Shown in pieces: positions 54,001 through 55,422 of a stretch of 55,422 bases of DNA; within the stretch, counting starts at the first letter, position 1, and each line of letters begins with the position of its first letter. The notes beneath the pieces were generated by a model, which saw nothing but the letters and a program-made list of their open reading frames with translations, did not search any database and was not told the DNA's origin. Where the stretch lies: the NCBI GenBank assembly GCA_013911745.1, contig JACESO010000004.1, positions 1-55,422 on the forward strand. The letters run 5' to 3'. Position numbers and translations under genes: made by a program. The DNA comes from Sphingobium sp. GTDB lineage: Bacteria > Pseudomonadota > Alphaproteobacteria > Sphingomonadales > Sphingomonadaceae.

Positions 54001-55002
54001 TCATCCGAGACGGTGATAGGATCGAAACCAGTCCACGAATTTCGGCACGCCCGTCTCGATCCCTGTGGTGGGCGCGAAGCCGATATCACGGGCGATGGCG
54101 CTGATGTCCGCATAGGTGGCGTGAACGTCGCCGGGCTGGATTGGCTGGAAGTCGATCTCCGCCTTTCGACCCAGAGCCTCCTCCAGAACCGCGATCAGGT
54201 GCATCAGCTCTTCAGGCCGGTTATTGCCGATATTGTAGAGCCGATGCGGCGCGCGGCTCCCGCCGGCCTTCACCGCGCCATCGTCCGCTGGCGGATGTTC
54301 CAGACAACCAAGCACGCCGGCGACGATGTCGTCGATATAGGTGAAGTCGCGCTGCATCCGGCCGTGGTTGAACACGGGGATCGGTTGCCCGGCGAGAATC
54401 TTCGACGTGAAGATCCACATCGCCATGTCGGGCCGCCCCCAGGGACCATAGACGGTGAAGAAGCGAAGGCCCGTCATCGGAACGCGAAAAAGATGCGCAT
54501 AGGTCTCGCTCATCAACTCGTCCGCCCGCTTGGTCGCCGCATAGAGGGACACCGGGTGATCGGCGCGATCCTCGACGCGGAAAGGAAGCGTGTCGTTGCC
54601 TCCATAGACGGAGGAGGATGAGGCATAGACCAGATGCCGGATGCGGCGTTCCCGCGCCAGTTCGAGGACGTTGACGTGCCCCGCAAGGTTCGAGCGCACA
54701 TAGGCGTGCGGATTGACGAGCGAATAGCGGACTCCCGCCTGCGCTCCCAGATGGACCACCGATTCGATGACCTGATCGGCAAGCGCCGCTTGCAACGCGC
54801 CCATGTCGGCAAAGTCGAGTTCGTGGAAGGTGAACAGCCGGCCATGCGCCGCCTGCAACGCGGCGATCCGATCACGCTTGAGCGAAACCGGATAATAGTC
54901 GTTCATATTGTCGATGCCGATGACGGCAAATCCCTGGGCAAGAAGCCGGTCGGCGACATGCATGCCTATGAAGCCCGCCACGCCGGTTACCAATATGGTC
55001 AC
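54001..55002 (-). CDS. NAD-dependent sugar epimerase (UDP-GlcA 4-epimerase-like)
   Basis: Short-chain dehydrogenase, 333 residues. NAD site ILVTGVAGFIGMHVADRLL, DNMNDYYPVSLKRDR, catalytic Ser/Tyr/Lys in YASSSSVYGG and YAATKRADE, and MTGLRFFTVYGPWGRPDMAMWIFTSKIL with FTYIDDIV. The whole run is that of UDP-glucuronate 4-epimerases (LpsL/CapI group), making UDP-galacturonate for surface polysaccharide. The GTG at 55002 has GGAGAAGAAGAG upstream; the longer frame to 55086 is not conserved-looking. Confidence 0.88.
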   Translation of the reverse strand: MTILVTGVAGFIGMHVADRLLAQGFAVIGIDNMNDYYPVSLKRDRIAALQAAHGRLFTFHELDFADMGALQAALADQVIESVVHLGAQAGVRYSLVNPHAYVRSNLAGHVNVLELARERRIRHLVYASSSSVYGGNDTLPFRVEDRADHPVSLYAATKRADELMSETYAHLFRVPMTGLRFFTVYGPWGRPDMAMWIFTSKILAGQPIPVFNHGRMQRDFTYIDDIVAGVLGCLEHPPADDGAVKAGGSRAPHRLYNIGNNRPEELMHLIAVLEEALGRKAEIDFQPIQPGDVHATYADISAIARDIGFAPTTGIETGVPKFVDWFRSYHRLG

Positions 55003-55151
55003 GCTCTTCTTCTCCCCGTTGGATCGCAGCAAATCTCGACATGCCGTTCGCCGATAGCATAGCGGATGAAGCGCCGCACAGGCCATATGACAGCATCGTG
55101 GACCGGCGACTTAGCTTTTCCCTAATCTTTGTGGGCTAGAAGGCGGCCCCT

Positions 55152-55422
55152 ATGGACATGGCCGCCCATCCTTCGCTTTCCGCGCCGTCTGCCGCGCGTT
55201 TAAACGGTCAAGGCGCATGGCAGGAGCTTGCTCGGAATGTCGCCGAGCCCAACGCCTTCTATGCTCCTGAACTGTTGATCGCGGCTCTCGACCACCTGGC
55301 GGACGACCGTCATGTGAGGGTGATCGAGGTGAAGGAGCGGGATCAGGTGATCGGGCTGCTGCCGGTCGTTCTGTCGCCCCGCCATGGCCGGTTGCCGATC
55401 GGCTGCGTCGCCAACTGGATGC
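55152..55422 (+). CDS. CelD/BcsL-type acyltransferase, 5' part
   Basis: First 90 residues of a gene leaving the window. ARLNGQGAWQELARNVAEPNAFYAPELLIAALDHLADDRHVRVIEVKERDQVIGLLPVVLS fits the GNAT-fold CelD/BcsL family, which acylates exopolysaccharide precursors or acts in cellulose-like synthesis. Divergent from the epimerase. The rest cannot be judged. Confidence 0.65.
   Translation, partial: MDMAAHPSLSAPSAARLNGQGAWQELARNVAEPNAFYAPELLIAALDHLADDRHVRVIEVKERDQVIGLLPVVLSPRHGRLPIGCVANWM

Overview
The window looks like chromosomal DNA from a Sphingomonadaceae-type alphaproteobacterium (Sphingobium, Sphingomonas or Novosphingobium are plausible). It is GC-rich and tightly packed, and it carries carotenoid genes (crtB, crtI, crtY), an HWE-family sensor kinase, an adrenodoxin-type ferredoxin, TldD, LptB-RpoN and a GlnK-AmtB pair. 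This identification is inference from gene content and protein style; I had no database.

Left edge (1-4.25 kb): the end of an integrated element. A tyrosine recombinase lies at the 3' end of a tRNA-Tyr gene. Inward of it are a MarR/winged-helix regulator and a two-gene unit made of a small XRE-type HTH protein and a retron-type reverse transcriptase. The RT has NAxxH and VTG-like motifs, and its catalytic YxDD box reads WVDD. About 480 bp of hairpin-rich, largely non-coding DNA lies upstream of the HTH gene and is the natural place for a retron msr-msd RNA. The HTH and RT genes are visibly poorer in GC than the rest. This is the best candidate for an undescribed system in the window.

4.3-29.3 kb is mostly core genome: rlmB, a ferredoxin, an AlkA-like glycosylase, a single-domain response regulator that overlaps an HWE kinase tail to tail, murA, a Crp-family regulator, an HNH protein, gluQ, a HIG1-like protein, a cobalamin adenosyltransferase, a diguanylate cyclase, egtB-egtD (ergothioneine), a HAD hydrolase, a CNT nucleoside transporter, a small regulator/membrane-protein cluster, typA, actP with its DUF485 partner, telA-xpaC-like genes and kup.

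29.5-35.8 kb is an L-arabinose/arabinan locus: a secreted mutarotase, an FHS-type sugar permease, a GntR/FadR regulator, an AraD1/GguC-type enzyme and a secreted GH51 arabinofuranosidase. A near-identical 18-bp motif occurs in both divergent promoter regions and is a good candidate operator for the GntR protein.

35.9-45.7 kb: lptB-rpoN, a D-amino-acid transaminase, a winged-helix regulator related to the one at 18.6 kb, tRNA-Val, a zinc-finger protein, tldD, a DUF924 protein, then glnK-amtB behind a textbook sigma-54 promoter. Nitrogen control and its sigma factor are therefore both in the window.

45.7-51.3 kb: the operon crtY-crtI-LOG-crtB, divergent from an RcnR-like metal sensor and a His-rich CDF exporter (dmeRF-like). 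The G-tract operator of the sensor covers its own ribosome binding site and start codon and sits in the short gap shared with the carotenoid operon.

51.3-55.4 kb: surface-polysaccharide genes. These are a phosphoglycerate-mutase-like protein lacking its second catalytic His, kdsB (apparently starting at CTG), kpsF/kdsD, a UDP-glucuronate 4-epimerase-like gene and the start of a CelD/BcsL-type acyltransferase that runs off the window.
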